A stretch of DNA of 64,000 nt from Cannabis sativa (Eukaryota > Streptophyta > Magnoliopsida > Rosales > Cannabaceae), in assembly GCF_029168945.1 (NCBI RefSeq), contig NC_083605.1, forward strand, positions 72,372,969 to 72,436,968, written 5' to 3'. The position numbers and the translations under genes are program-made. Below, piece by piece: positions 12,887 to 22,839 of this stretch (position 1 is the stretch's first letter; every line of letters begins with the position of its first letter). The notes below the pieces were generated by a model that was not told the origin of the DNA, searched no databases, and worked only from the letters and a program-made list of their open reading frames with translations.

Positions 12887-13660
12887 CACTAAAAAAAGGA
12901 GCAAAAATTTATATTTGCGATTAGAGAGCCTTGAAATCTAAATCACAATGAAAAGAAACTACAAAATATAATTACTTTTGATGATAATTTTTTAGTTACA
13001 ACATAAATTTTTTGTGACTAAATGTGACTTTTGATCACAACAAAAAACTACTTGTAATTAAAACATAATATTTAAACACAAGTCATCACTAATTTACTTT
13101 TAGTCACAATAAAACCACATTTAGTCACAACAAATTGTAATTTTTGTGACTAATACATTTACACTATGTTTGGTAGGAGGGAGAAGTGAAGGGATGGAGA
13201 GGAGAGAAGGGAGAGAAGTGGGAGGAGATAACAAATCCCTTTGTTTGGCAAGAGGGATTGAAGGAGAGAAAGGAGAGGTGAGAGGATAGCAAATCCACTC
13301 AAATCTCTAATTTGTAATCTCTCTAATAATGGAAGGATTGGAACTCTCCTTCTTCAATTATTATAAATTACATAAATACCCTCAACAATTATTATAAAAA
13401 AATAATTATAAGGATAAAATAGTAATTTTATAATTTAATAATTATCTATTCATACCAAACAATATAAAAGGATTATTACTCTCTTCTCCCTCCCTTATAT
13501 TCTCCATCCATCCAACTCTCCCTCCTTCCTACCAAACATAGCCTTAGTTATGGATCTTTTAGTCACAATATAAGAATGGTAATTAATAAATAATTAGTCA
13601 CAACTTTTTTACTTTAAGTCACAAGTTTTATTGTGACTAAAAGTAAAAAAATTTATAGTG
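12887..13660. mobile_element. non-autonomous CACTA-like element with a nested MITE
   Basis: The left end reads CACTAAAAAAAGG and the right end reads TTTATAGTG, i.e. CACTATAAA on the other strand, as expected for CACTA (En/Spm) ends. Many short subterminal motifs of the type AGTCACAA or its complement TTGTGACT occur in both orientations near both ends, like transposase-binding repeats in CACTA elements. No transposase is present. A clear 3-bp target duplication was not seen (GAT versus AGA), so the call is tentative. Confidence 0.55.
13164..13541. repeat. MITE nested in the CACTA-like element
   Basis: The ends are CTATGTTTGGTAGGA and its inverted copy TCCTACCAAACATAG. The interior is purine-rich on the left (GGGAGAAG blocks) and pyrimidine-rich on the right, so it can fold into a long hairpin. 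It interrupts the AGTCACAA-repeat element, so it inserted later. Confidence 0.72.
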
Positions 13661-13799
13661 AGAGAATTCACATCTAATAATACTATATAATTAATAGTTA
13701 AAAACCATCTTTATTTTTTATTTTTACTCATTTTGATTATAATTAATCTCTATAGGTTTTATTGTTTATTTGAGGAAAATTGGTAACACTTATTGTGAG

Positions 13800-14432
13800 T
13801 GTTAGACTTTTTATTTGGATCTACATTAATTTTTATTGTTTTTGTTAAAACTTGAGTTGTTGGATAGTTTCTTAGTGTGTTGGCTCATATTGTTAGTGAT
13901 CAATAGTTAATGAGTTTAACATTTGTGTGTAAAGTCTAAAGCAGAAGTATGAAATTTTCCAATTAAGTGAAGACTTTGATTATCAGGCCAGTCTAACTAA
14001 ATTTATATATACTTAATTCTTATCTATTATTATGGGATAATTTCAAAAAAAAAAATACAAAAACAATAAAAAAAAAATACAAAAATACAATTTGTACGGA
14101 ATGTCCAATATTTTTACAGCTTTTTAGATTTTATTTACATAAAATACAGTCTTTTAGTGTATTGTTATACTGTACTCTTATTATTTGTTGTTTATTTTTT
14201 GTTATTTGTATATATTTTTTTATGTTATTTTGTTGTTGTTGTTTTGTTACTTTCATGTTGTTTTCTTGTATTTTTATAGAATACCGTAAAAATATATTAA
14301 AAAAAAAATTAAAAATTTGACAAAATTAGTGTTTTATATAATTATCCCTAGTATTATTGTGTTCTAGATTATATACAAAGTTTTATCTTGATTTTTTTTA
14401 TTTATTTCAAGAAGTATCTTGGGTTTATTTAT
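13800..14432 (+). repeat. decayed copia solo LTR, interrupted
   Basis: TGTTAGACTTTTTATTTGG at 13800 and the next 210 bp align with the LTR at 3689-4179. The match resumes after 14349 (ATTATTGTGTTCTA) and fades towards 14432. No internal retrotransposon sequence is attached. The LTR is split by the MITE at 14034-14348, and a Mutator-like element abuts its end. Confidence 0.75.
14034..14348 (-). repeat. Mutator-type MITE, copy 1
   Basis: The ends are GGGATAATTT and AATTATCCC, and the flanking 9-mers TATTATTAT / TAGTATTAT match at 8 of 9 positions. The interior contains the family's GTTGTTTT-rich block and the TTTATTTACATAAAATACAG motif. It lies in the opposite orientation to the copies at 17090, 48502 and 60700. 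It is non-coding. Confidence 0.78.
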
Positions 14433-14806
14433 TGAGTTTTTTGCGGCTAAACCCTTCGAACTATTATTTTACTTGCATTTAATCCTCAAACTTAAATTTC
14501 GGTGGTAAAACCTTCCGAACTACTATAAACCGTTAGTAAATTTAAGGTGGCATCTATTTACCACAATTAAGTACCAACATGTACTGCTTATGTGTATACT
14601 CTTGTACATGTGGCACATTCCAATTAGTACACCTTATTTGAAAAATATAAAAATAATTTCAAAATTAAAAAGAATATAAAGTGGCAAGAAAATATTCTTC
14701 TTAAATTTATTATTTTCCATATTTTTTTTTACTAAATAAATAAAACAACAACAAGAACAATAATAATAATAATAACCCTAGTTACCCTAAACCTATCTCA
14801 TTAACC

Positions 14807-16175
14807 CTCTTTCTCTTCTGCCTCCAACCCAACCGAACTGGATCTTACCTTCTTCCTAACCCTAAACCCATAGAAAGTCCAATTTTAAACTCACTACTTA
14901 TCATCTAAACCACAATGTAAGTTCACATAATAACAAAATCTGTTTGGTTACCGAGACAATTTGAACTTGTGTGGACTCTTTGATCCTCGCAATGTTCTCG
15001 TATGGAAATTTTGGGTAGGAATTCATAACACACCAAAACTCATCTTGATCGAGTCCATTGACAGAGCTTTCAACGAGGTCACGACAATCATCGTCATCTT
15101 CAGCAAGTCACAAACCTGTCTCATTAACCCTCTTTCTCTTCTACCTCCAACCCAACCGAACTGGATCTTACCTTCTTCCTAACCCTAAACCCATAGAAAG
15201 TCCAATTTTAAACTCACTACTTATCATCAGGGTCGGTCCTAAGGTATATGGGACCTAAGGCAAAATCAAATTTTGGGGCCCCTATATATATAGTTTAACT
15301 ATTATAAATATGATAGTTCTAGTGCTTAGTGTAATGGTAAAATTTAAAAAAAACGCTTAAGAGGTCAAATGTTCAATCCCTCATAACTACACATTAAATA
15401 TTTTTAAAAAAAATTAAAAAGTAAAGGTTGGGAATTGATCCTATGATCTCTTAGTTTTAAGTAAGACCTTTTACCACTACACCAAACAATTTTTGTTATA
15501 TTTTCTTCTTATTTAACACTTTATCTATGTATTAATTTTTTTTTTCTTACAATTTCGGGGCCCTGAGCGTTCGGGGGCTCGAGGCGCACGCCTAGCCCGC
15601 CTACCGTCAGGGCCGGCCCTGCTTATCATCTAAACCACAAGGTAAGTTTACACAATAACAAAATCTGTTTGGTTACCGAGATAAATTGAACTTGTGTGGA
15701 CTCTTTGATGCTCGAACCGTCATCTCGTATGGAAATTTTGGATAGGAATTCATAACACACTGAAACTCATCTTGATTGAGTCCATTGACGGAGCTTTCAA
15801 CGGGGTTACGATAGTCATCGTCATCCTCAACAAGTCACAACCTGTCTCATTAACCCTCTTTCTCTTTTACCTCCAACCCAATCGAACTGGATCTTACCTT
15901 CTTCCTAACCCTAAACCCATAGAAAATCCAATTTTAAACTCACTACTTATCATCTAAACCACAATATGTAAGTTTACACAATAACAAAATCTGTTTGGTT
16001 ACCGAGACAGATCGAACTTGTGTGGACTCCTTGATGCTCGCAACGTCCTCTCGTATGGAAATTTCGGGTAGGAATTCATAACACACTGAAAACATCTTAA
16101 TTGAGTCTATTGACGGAGCTTTCGACGAGGTCACGACAGTCATCGTCGTCTTCATCGTCATCAGTAAGTCACCAA
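14807..16175. repeat. three tandem copies of a ~320-bp unit inside the MULE
   Basis: Unit starts (CTCATTAACCCTC) are at 14807, 15120 and 15846. Each unit contains the landmarks CCAACCGAACTGGATC or a close variant, CTGTTTGGTTACCGAGA, GAACTTGTGTGGACTC and GAGTCCATTGAC or a close variant. Removing the 394-bp hAT insertion and its duplication from the second unit leaves a length of about 324 bp, matching the others. Confidence 0.88.
15228..15621. repeat. hAT-type MITE with 8-bp target duplication
   Basis: It begins CAGGGTCGGTCCTAAGG and ends GGGCCGGCCCTG, so the ends are inverted. The 8-bp flank CTTATCAT occurs at 15220-15227 and again at 15622-15629, the hallmark of hAT insertion. The interior includes GGGGCCC blocks and a tRNA-like GTAATGGTAAA...GTTCAATCCC segment. 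It is non-coding. Confidence 0.9.
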
Positions 16176-16307
16176 CCTGAAAACTGAATAAGCAAATAAT
16201 GGGATCGAGAACAAACAACATTAATGACCCTTTCACATCTGGGACACAGATCTCGTGAGAAAGAGAAAAAGAAATAATGGGAGAGAGAGAAAGCAAGAGA
16301 GAAAGAA

Positions 16308-16312
<5 letters not shown>

Positions 16313-16359
<47 letters not shown>
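16313..16359. repeat. (GA)n microsatellite
   Basis: About 23 uninterrupted GA dinucleotides. They create a spurious long minus-strand frame of Leu-Ser repeats. Confidence 0.95.
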
Positions 16360-16362
<3 letters not shown>

Positions 16363-17089
16363 GAGCAACTGGTTTAGAGGCGACAGTGGCCGGCGGTGGC
16401 TATCGAGCAGAGATGGGTGAGGGAGGTGGAAGAGAGAGGGCGAAGGAGATGGGTCCTCGGGAAAGCACAATTTGTTTTTTTTTTTTTTTAGTTTTTGTTT
16501 TGTTTTAATTTCTAATTTTTAATTTGTTTTAGTTTTCATTTTATTTTATTTAATTTATATATAATTTTATCAACTTTATAACTTTATATTATTTTTTAAT
16601 TTTGAAATGTATTTTAAAATTATTTTTATAATTTTGAAATAATAATTATAATATTATGTGTACTAATAGGAATATGTTACGTACAAGAGTGTACACATAA
16701 GTAGCTCATGTTAGCACTTAAATGTAGTAAATAGATGTTACCTTAAATTTGTTAACGATTCAGTAATTTAGAAGGTTTTACTATTAAAATTTAAATTTAG
16801 AGAATTAAATATAAATAAAATAATAGCACGGAGAGTTTAATCGCCAAAAAAGAAAAAAACTTTTATTTATTTTCTAACAGTGAGTCTCCTATCCACCAAC
16901 ATATGTACGCCAAGATTTTGTTATGATAGTTTTATACTTAGCAAATGCTGAGTTACTAGTTTATTAATTCATGTAATAGTTTTTGAATAATATATATGGA
17001 GTGATATTATTTTCTTGTTTTCCGTAAACAATTTTGTTTACTTAAAATGTTTTGAATGTTGAATATTTGGTGCCACTAAATTTTATTTA

Positions 17090-17438
17090 GGAATAATTAC
17101 ATAAGGTACTATTTTTTGTAAAATATTTATATATTTACGTTCAAAAAATGTTTTTTTTACATTTTTACAGTTTTTTAAAAAATAACATAAAAACAGCATA
17201 AAATCAACAAGAAAACAACATAAAAGTAACATGAAAATAACATCAAAATAACAACAAAAAAACAACAAAAAATAACATACATATAACAAAAAATTAACAA
17301 CAAATGAACAAAATTTCAACATAAAAAGATCGTATTTTATGTAAATAAAATCAAAAGAAACGTAAAATTGTTTAAAATTCCGTAAAACCGTATTTTTGTT
17401 ATTTTTTTGTTGTTTTTGTGCATTTGTGAAATTAACCC
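17090..17438 (+). repeat. Mutator-type MITE, copy 2
   Basis: The left end is GGAATAATTACAT and the right end is GAAATTAACCC. The 9-mer TTTTATTTA flanks both sides (low complexity). The interior has the family's AACAACA/AAAATAACAT block and ends with ATTTTATGTAAATAAAATC, AATTCCGTAAAACCGTA. It is non-coding. Confidence 0.82.
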
Positions 17439-17672
17439 TTTTATTTATTTATTTATTTTCATTTTATTCTTCTCGCGTAATTTGATTTTTTGTTATAATT
17501 AACATTTTATTTATTTAAACTTTTTGTGTAAACTTAAATTTGCTTCTGTCAATTTTATGATCCTTTTTTAATAAACGTTTCGGTTGTGTATAATTAAAAA
17601 AAAATGCCACAAAAGAGAAAAAAAATATATCAGAATGTGTTAATTTCAATAATTTGAAAAAACTGCTTGAAA

Positions 17673-17796
17673 TCAATGGGCTTTAATCCTTACGAATGGT
17701 TAGCTTAGCCCAACAAGCCCAGTCCAACATTACATCAATGGGCTTTAATCCTAACAAATGGTAAGCTTAGCCCAACAAGCCCAGTCCAACATTACA
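17673..17796. repeat. 62-bp tandem duplication
   Basis: Two adjacent copies of a 62-bp unit start TCAATGGGCTTTAATCC and end CCAGTCCAACATTACA, with only a few substitutions between them. No coding. Confidence 0.9.
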
Positions 17797-18750
17797 CTTG
17801 GTTAGTTTCAAGGGGTAAGTTGAAAAATACCACTTTTATTAATCAATTAATCAAATTTACCTCTAATTTTATATTTAATTGAAACATACCTCTTTTTATA
17901 TGTATTGTACCCAAAATACCTTGACATAAGAGAATCACATGGAGAGTATCTTGAAGTGACAGGGGCAAAATTGGTACAATGTTTAAAAAAAGAGGTAAAA
18001 ATGATAGACTTTAAAAAAATAGGGTAAAAATAAAAGAGGACAATATAAAAAAGGTATAGACTGTAATTTCCTCTAGTTAGTTTTAGTGTTTCAATTTCGG
18101 GCTAATTAATCGTTTGGAAGAATGGTTGTGCTTTTTTTTTTTTTTTGAAATTTTTGTTAAGAAGATAATAATATTAGTGTTTTTTTCAATTCAAATAAAA
18201 AAAAGTAACAATATTAAAAAAAAAAAATCAGCCAGCCAAGTAATCAAATATACAGTTTAAATAAAAAAAGTTACACAAATATCTCTTACACACACCTTCA
18301 AATCATGATCCACGCTTCTTAGAATTGAAACACATAAAACCTTCGATCAACCACCCAGCAACCCAACACAACCGAAACAAAACTCAACCAGAAAGAGAGC
18401 CACCATTAATTCTGGCAACTTTACCTGAAAAGACGACCAGAATCAATTAAAACAGGAGTTGTTTCGAATTTATAAAAAAAATACAAAAAAAACTACTACG
18501 AAATTAAAATTCAACTAAAAATCCAGTTTAATTCGCATAAAACTAATGTCTTAACTTCAATTTTTAGATCCATGAAATGCAGATCTTAAAAAGTTGAACT
18601 GGAGTTCTCAAGCAATCTAACTCAAGTATAATCCAAAAAAAAATTACATCAATATTATAGTAAAATATTTTATCCTAATACATTTTTGTTGTTTTCTAAA
18701 TTTCTAATGGTGAATTTATTCATATTAAATCACAAAGAGACATGTAGATA
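17797..18750. other. intergenic DNA, nothing firmly recognised
   Basis: AT-rich. At 17815-18075 there is a segment with ends like GGGGTAAGTTGAAAAATACC and GGTATAGACTGTAATTTCC that could be another small inverted-end element, but I could not fix its borders. No gene seen. Confidence 0.6.
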
Positions 18751-18758
18751 GAGTTATG

Positions 18759-19075
18759 TAGGGGTGAAAATCGGTCGGTTATGGTCGGTTTTTATAATTT
18801 TATAACCGACCGTTTAGAAATTATAACCGTATAAAACTGACCGTACGATTTTTGGCAGTTTTCGGTTTGGCGGTTTTGGGCGATTTTTGGCTGTTTTGAC
18901 GATTTTTTGGTTAAACTATTTTATTATTTCAAAAACCGAAACCGACCGCCATGTCAAAAAAACTAAAACCCAAACCGACCGCCGAATTCGGTGATGACGT
19001 GGAACCAAAAATTCGGTTACAGTCTGGTCGGTTTGATGGTCGGTTTCGGTTTTTCGATTTTTATGAAAACTCCTA
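18759..19075. repeat. hAT-type MITE with TAGGGGTG ends
   Basis: It begins TAGGGGTGAAAATCGGTCGG and ends GAAAACTCCTA. The 8-bp target duplication GAGTTATG is present at 18751-18758 and 19076-19083. The interior is built from repeats of GGTCGGTT / AACCGACC in both directions. It is 317 bp and non-coding. Confidence 0.9.
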
Positions 19076-19479
19076 GAGTTATGTATGTGGAAATATTATT
19101 CTGATTTTTAATGTTTCGTAATAGTTGCATAAATATTTTGCTAACAGTTATTTCCCCACACATTAAGTAATTGACAAAAAAAATACTGATAAATAGTTTC
19201 TTACAGATACACATTCACATTTAACATTTTAGTTGCAATTAAGTTACACGTTAGTTGAATAATAATTTTGCTACTACAATATCATAGTATTATAAAAATA
19301 GGACTCGAAATTATCAAATACACAACTTAAATAGATAAAACACGATTGTTGTAATATTCGTTTGTATTAAATATGTTGTTTTGTGGTTTTATATTAGTTG
19401 GCTCGCAATAGATATAACTGTTGTATTAAAGTTTGATTAGAGTTGCTTTGAAGTTGACTTCTTCTTCCCCTTCTGGTCG

Positions 19480-19700
19480 TCAGCGTTGAAATTTTTTTCA
19501 GGCAAAGATACCTTCGACTTCTTCTTCACTAGACAATAACCACTTTTACCCACGGGGGAGTAAAATCGGAATCATCATCATCATCGATGATTAGGCGTTT
19601 CCCTTTAGCCTTGGTAACAACTGATTTATGACCTATTATTGAAGCTTTTTTTGGCAATGGAGATGGAGAAGCAGAAGATGATATAAAAAAAACTAATAAA
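19480..19700 (-). pseudogene. possible gene fragment, minus strand, unidentified
   Basis: Read on the minus strand, a frame gives a Ser/Pro-rich stretch, then a Lys-rich stretch (KKAS...KAKGKR), an acidic run (DDDDD) and SDFTPP, before a stop. Codon-like base use and the basic/acidic pattern suggest part of a nuclear protein, but there is no start, no full domain and no known family I can name. It lies just upstream of the PPR gene on the other strand. Confidence 0.3.
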
Positions 19701-20009
19701 GAAGGTACAGTAGTTAGAAGAAGAAGATGGCGAAAATTATAGGTGGGAGGTAGTTTTCGTGAGTTTTAATTGTGGATTTCGAAAGTATAATAACCGAAAG
19801 AAGAAGCCATAAAAAACATTGATTATTATTTTTAATAAAAAAACATATTGATTATTACTAATGATATTTTTTAAAAAAAAAAAACAAATAAAATAAGAAA
19901 AATAAAAAGCTTAAACCGCTGCATAAACCCTAGTGAATCATTTTCGAACATAGTCACTCTTCTTCTTCTTCTTCTTCTTCTTATCGAATCAAACTCACAA
20001 AAAATCGTT

Positions 20010-20078
20010 ATGAACACGCAGAAATGGTGTTATTCTCAATCTCAATCTCCTCATTCATCGAAGCACTTTGAAAAATGA
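20010..20078 (+). promoter_or_regulatory. upstream ORF 1 of the PPR gene (22 codons)
   Basis: An ATG at 20010, 126 bp before the first main-frame ATG, opens a frame of 22 codons that ends in TGA at 20076-20078. The stop overlaps the next upstream ATG as AATGA. A CTT-repeat leader lies just upstream (about 19962-19981). Whether it is inside the transcript depends on the unmapped transcription start. Confidence 0.5.
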
Positions 20079-20158
20079 AGCCAACTGAAGCTGCTCTTCC
20101 TTTCTTTTTCTTCATTTTCCTCTTTTTTGTTGAGGATGCTTTTCTTTCTGCGCAATAA
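20075..20158 (+). promoter_or_regulatory. upstream ORF 2 of the PPR gene (27 codons)
   Basis: It starts in the ATGA overlap with upstream ORF 1 and ends at 20158, past the first main-frame ATG at 20136 but before the second at 20169. If translated it would work against start 20136 and favour 20169. Confidence 0.5.
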
Positions 20159-22430
20159 TCTAATCACCATGGCTTCCAGAGCTTCAATTCGAGTAAGCCC
20201 TTTCTCTCCGATCCTTCATTATTATCCTCCTACTTCCAATTTTCTTCCAGCATTATCATCCGACCGTTGTATTGTAGCTTGCCCTTTGGTTTTTTTCACC
20301 AGTTTTCTACTTGTTATTCGTTTACCCTTTTCAACTAAATCGAACCCTAGTTCTTTCCTTGAAGATTTAGATAAGGAGAACTTGCGTAAAATAATTGAAC
20401 AAGACCGCTGGAATGATCCTAAGTTTGTTACCTTGTTTCATTCGGCTGTGGCGCCCATTTGGGTTTCTAAGTTTTTGGTTGAATTGAAAGAGTACCCATT
20501 TTTGGCTTTGAAATTGTTTAAATGGGTTGGAAACCGAACTGGGTTTTGCCACACTACTGAGTCTTATTGCATTTTGGCTCACATTCTCTTTTGTGCCAGA
20601 ATGTATGTTCAGGCCAGTGAGATTTTGAAAGAACTGGTCTCTTTGAGCTGGGTTTTGCCGGGTTGTGATGTTTTTGATGTGTTGTGGTCAACTAGGAATG
20701 TTTGTGTTCCTGGATTCGGAGTTTTTGATGCCTTGTTTAGTGTTTTGGTTGAGTTGGGAATGTTTGAGGAAGCAAACCAGTGTTTTTTAAAGATGAGGAG
20801 GTTTAAGGTTTTGCCAAAAACTCGGTCCTGTAATGAATTTTTGCGTAGGATTTCGAATTCAAGAAATGCTAACTTATCGAAGAAGTTTTTCAAGGACATG
20901 GTTGGGGCTGGGATTAACCCTTCAGTTTTCACATATAATATAATGATTAATTACATGTGCAAAGAAGGGGATATGGACAGTGCTAGAAGTATGTTTGCAG
21001 AAATGAAACACAGGGGCCTGAGGCCTGATATTGTGACTTATAATTCTCTTATAGATGGGTTTGGAAAGGCTGGGAAATTAGAGGAAGCAGTTTGTTTATA
21101 TGAAGAAATGAAAAATGTAGGTTGTGAGCCTGATGTAATAACTTTCAATGTTTTGATTAATAGTTTTTGTAAATTGGGAAAACTCCCTCGAGCTTTGAAG
21201 TATCTCCATGAGATGAAGATCCATGGCTTGAAACCAAATGTTGTGACTTATAGTACACTAATTGATGCCTTTTGTAAAGAAGGGATGATGCAAGAAGCAC
21301 TTAAATTTTTTGTGGACATGAGACGAGTTGGTCTATATCCTAATGAATATACCTATACTTCTTTGGTTGATGCAAATTGTAAAGCAGGTAATTTAACTGA
21401 AGCATTGAAGCTGACAAATGAGATGTTAAATGCAGAAATTAAGTTGAATATTGTTGGTTATTCTGCTTTATTAAATGGCCTTTGTGAGGATGGAAAGATA
21501 AAGGAAGCAGAAGAAGTCTTTATGGAGATGCTGAAGGCTGGGCTAACTCCCAACTTACCAATTTATTCTGCCCTTGTTCATGGGTATATTAAGGCTAAGA
21601 ATATGGAGAAAGCTATGGATACTTTGAAAGAAATGAAGGAGAAAAATATTAAACCTGATTTGTTATTATATGGAACAATTATTTGGGGTTTGTGCAGCCA
21701 AAGTGAACTTGACACATCTGAGCTTGTGGTCAGTGAAATGAAGAGTTCTGGTCTAAGTGCAAATCATTACATATATACTACTCTTATGGATGCGTATTTT
21801 AAGGCAGGTAAGACTACGAAGGCACTCTCTCTTTTGCAAGAAATGCATGACTGCGGAATTGAGGTGAATGTTGTAACTTATTGTGCATTAATCGATGGCT
21901 TGTGCAAAAATGGTTTGGTCCAGGAGGCAACTAACTATTTTGCTAGGATGGTTGAAATTGGTTTGCAACATAATGTTGCAGTCTATACAGCCTTAATGGA
22001 CGGGTTTTGTAAAAATGATTGCGTCGAGGGAGCTGAGAAGCTGTTCGATGAAATGCTAGAAAAGGGCATAATACCTGATAGATCTGCATTCACCACTCTA
22101 ATTGATGGAAACTTGAAACATGGTAATCTTCAAGAAGCTTTGAATTTGCGTGACAGGATGATTGAAATGGGTATGGATCTTGATCTTCATGCATATACAT
22201 CATTGATATGGGGTTTTTCGGAGTGTGGTCAAGTGCAACAAGCAAAAGCATGGCTTGATGAAATGACTGAGAAAGGTATCCTTCCTGATGAGATCTTATG
22301 TGTTTGTCTAGTGAAAAAATACCATGACTTAGGGAATGTAGTTGAAGCTGCTGAATTGCAAAATGAGTTGGTACAAAGGGGTTTAATTAAGGGGACAAGC
22401 AATTATACAGTTCCTGATGCTAGAACTTGA
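20136..22430 (+). CDS. P-class pentatricopeptide repeat protein, intronless
   Basis: The single-exon frame of 764 codons from ATG 20136 (753 from the in-frame ATG at 20169) encodes about fourteen consecutive 35-residue PPR motifs from roughly residue 262 to 750. Clear examples are VVTYSTLIDAFCKEG, VVTYCALIDGLCKNG and PDIVTYNSLIDGFGKAG. There is no E, E+ or DYW extension, so this is a P-class protein, a class known to bind organelle RNA and act in processing, stability or splicing. The Arg/Ser-rich N-terminus (MASRASIRVSP) after 20169 looks like a mitochondrial or plastid transit peptide, and I favour that start. The architecture is most like Arabidopsis At2g02150; this is from memory of the family, not an alignment. 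The frame is intact. A PHYLLO fragment follows on the same strand about 0.4-0.7 kb downstream. Confidence 0.95.
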   Translation: MLFFLRNNLITMASRASIRVSPFSPILHYYPPTSNFLPALSSDRCIVACPLVFFTSFLLVIRLPFSTKSNPSSFLEDLDKENLRKIIEQDRWNDPKFVTLFHSAVAPIWVSKFLVELKEYPFLALKLFKWVGNRTGFCHTTESYCILAHILFCARMYVQASEILKELVSLSWVLPGCDVFDVLWSTRNVCVPGFGVFDALFSVLVELGMFEEANQCFLKMRRFKVLPKTRSCNEFLRRISNSRNANLSKKFFKDMVGAGINPSVFTYNIMINYMCKEGDMDSARSMFAEMKHRGLRPDIVTYNSLIDGFGKAGKLEEAVCLYEEMKNVGCEPDVITFNVLINSFCKLGKLPRALKYLHEMKIHGLKPNVVTYSTLIDAFCKEGMMQEALKFFVDMRRVGLYPNEYTYTSLVDANCKAGNLTEALKLTNEMLNAEIKLNIVGYSALLNGLCEDGKIKEAEEVFMEMLKAGLTPNLPIYSALVHGYIKAKNMEKAMDTLKEMKEKNIKPDLLLYGTIIWGLCSQSELDTSELVVSEMKSSGLSANHYIYTTLMDAYFKAGKTTKALSLLQEMHDCGIEVNVVTYCALIDGLCKNGLVQEATNYFARMVEIGLQHNVAVYTALMDGFCKNDCVEGAEKLFDEMLEKGIIPDRSAFTTLIDGNLKHGNLQEALNLRDRMIEMGMDLDLHAYTSLIWGFSECGQVQQAKAWLDEMTEKGILPDEILCVCLVKKYHDLGNVVEAAELQNELVQRGLIKGTSNYTVPDART

Positions 22431-22839
22431 GAGCAGTTGAATGCAATTCACAACTTTTCCTAAGCAACATCGCATATTTGCCCTCCCAAAATTGAGAGTG
22501 CAAAGACCCCAGGCAGAGAAGATTTCAAATTGGTTTCTGGCTTGTGCCAGAATAAAGCTACTTATGATGATGCTGCACATCAATGGAAATCACAAACAAG
22601 TAAAAGCTTATATTGGCAGGTGCAGTTTTGTTCTCCAGACATCTTACTACAGTAGAAGTCTCATTATATCCAAGGTTTTTCCTTTTTGTAGTTTGGCAAC
22701 ATTAGTGCCCATGTTCTAATTTTGTATCATGTCGAACTGCAGGACGCTTCTGCCCTTTGAAGTGAATTTTGAATCCTGATTCATGATGGGGTGCTCTGTC
22801 AACATAAAGACCTGATTTTTGTTCTGATGAGCAATGGCT

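Larger units (their letters stand above)
14433..16861. mobile_element. long-TIR Mutator-like element (Pack-MULE candidate)
   Basis: Inverted arms of roughly 200-240 bp at each end share blocks such as TGCGGCTAAACC, TTTCGGTGGTAAAACC and TACTAATAGGAATATG-type sequence, and resemble the arms of the element at 49388-50729. Possible 9-bp target duplications TTTATTTAT lie at 14424-14432 and 16862-16870, though these are low in complexity. The interior contains a triplicated segment of about 315-325 bp, a GA microsatellite and a hAT MITE. No transposase was seen. The interior has the look of captured gene-like sequence (C/T-rich leader, GC richer than its surroundings), but I could not identify a donor gene. 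Confidence 0.7.

Noticed and set aside
12880..13660. regular AGTCACAA repeats as a CRISPR-like array
   Set aside because: Spacing is irregular and orientation mixed. This is plant nuclear DNA, and the pattern fits transposon subterminal repeats.
15943..16470. 175-codon minus-strand frame with a long Leu-Ser repeat
   Set aside because: The repeat is the translation of the (GA)n microsatellite, and the rest runs through the triplicated unit of a transposon. There is no domain, and it is not a gene by itself.
20367..20932. minus-strand frames opposite the PPR gene
   Set aside because: Antisense shadows of a clearly conserved plus-strand gene.
22441..22719. 92-codon frame after the PPR stop
   Set aside because: No recognisable domain. 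It sits where the PPR 3' UTR and possibly degraded PHYLLO intron/exon sequence lie, so I could not support it as a gene.
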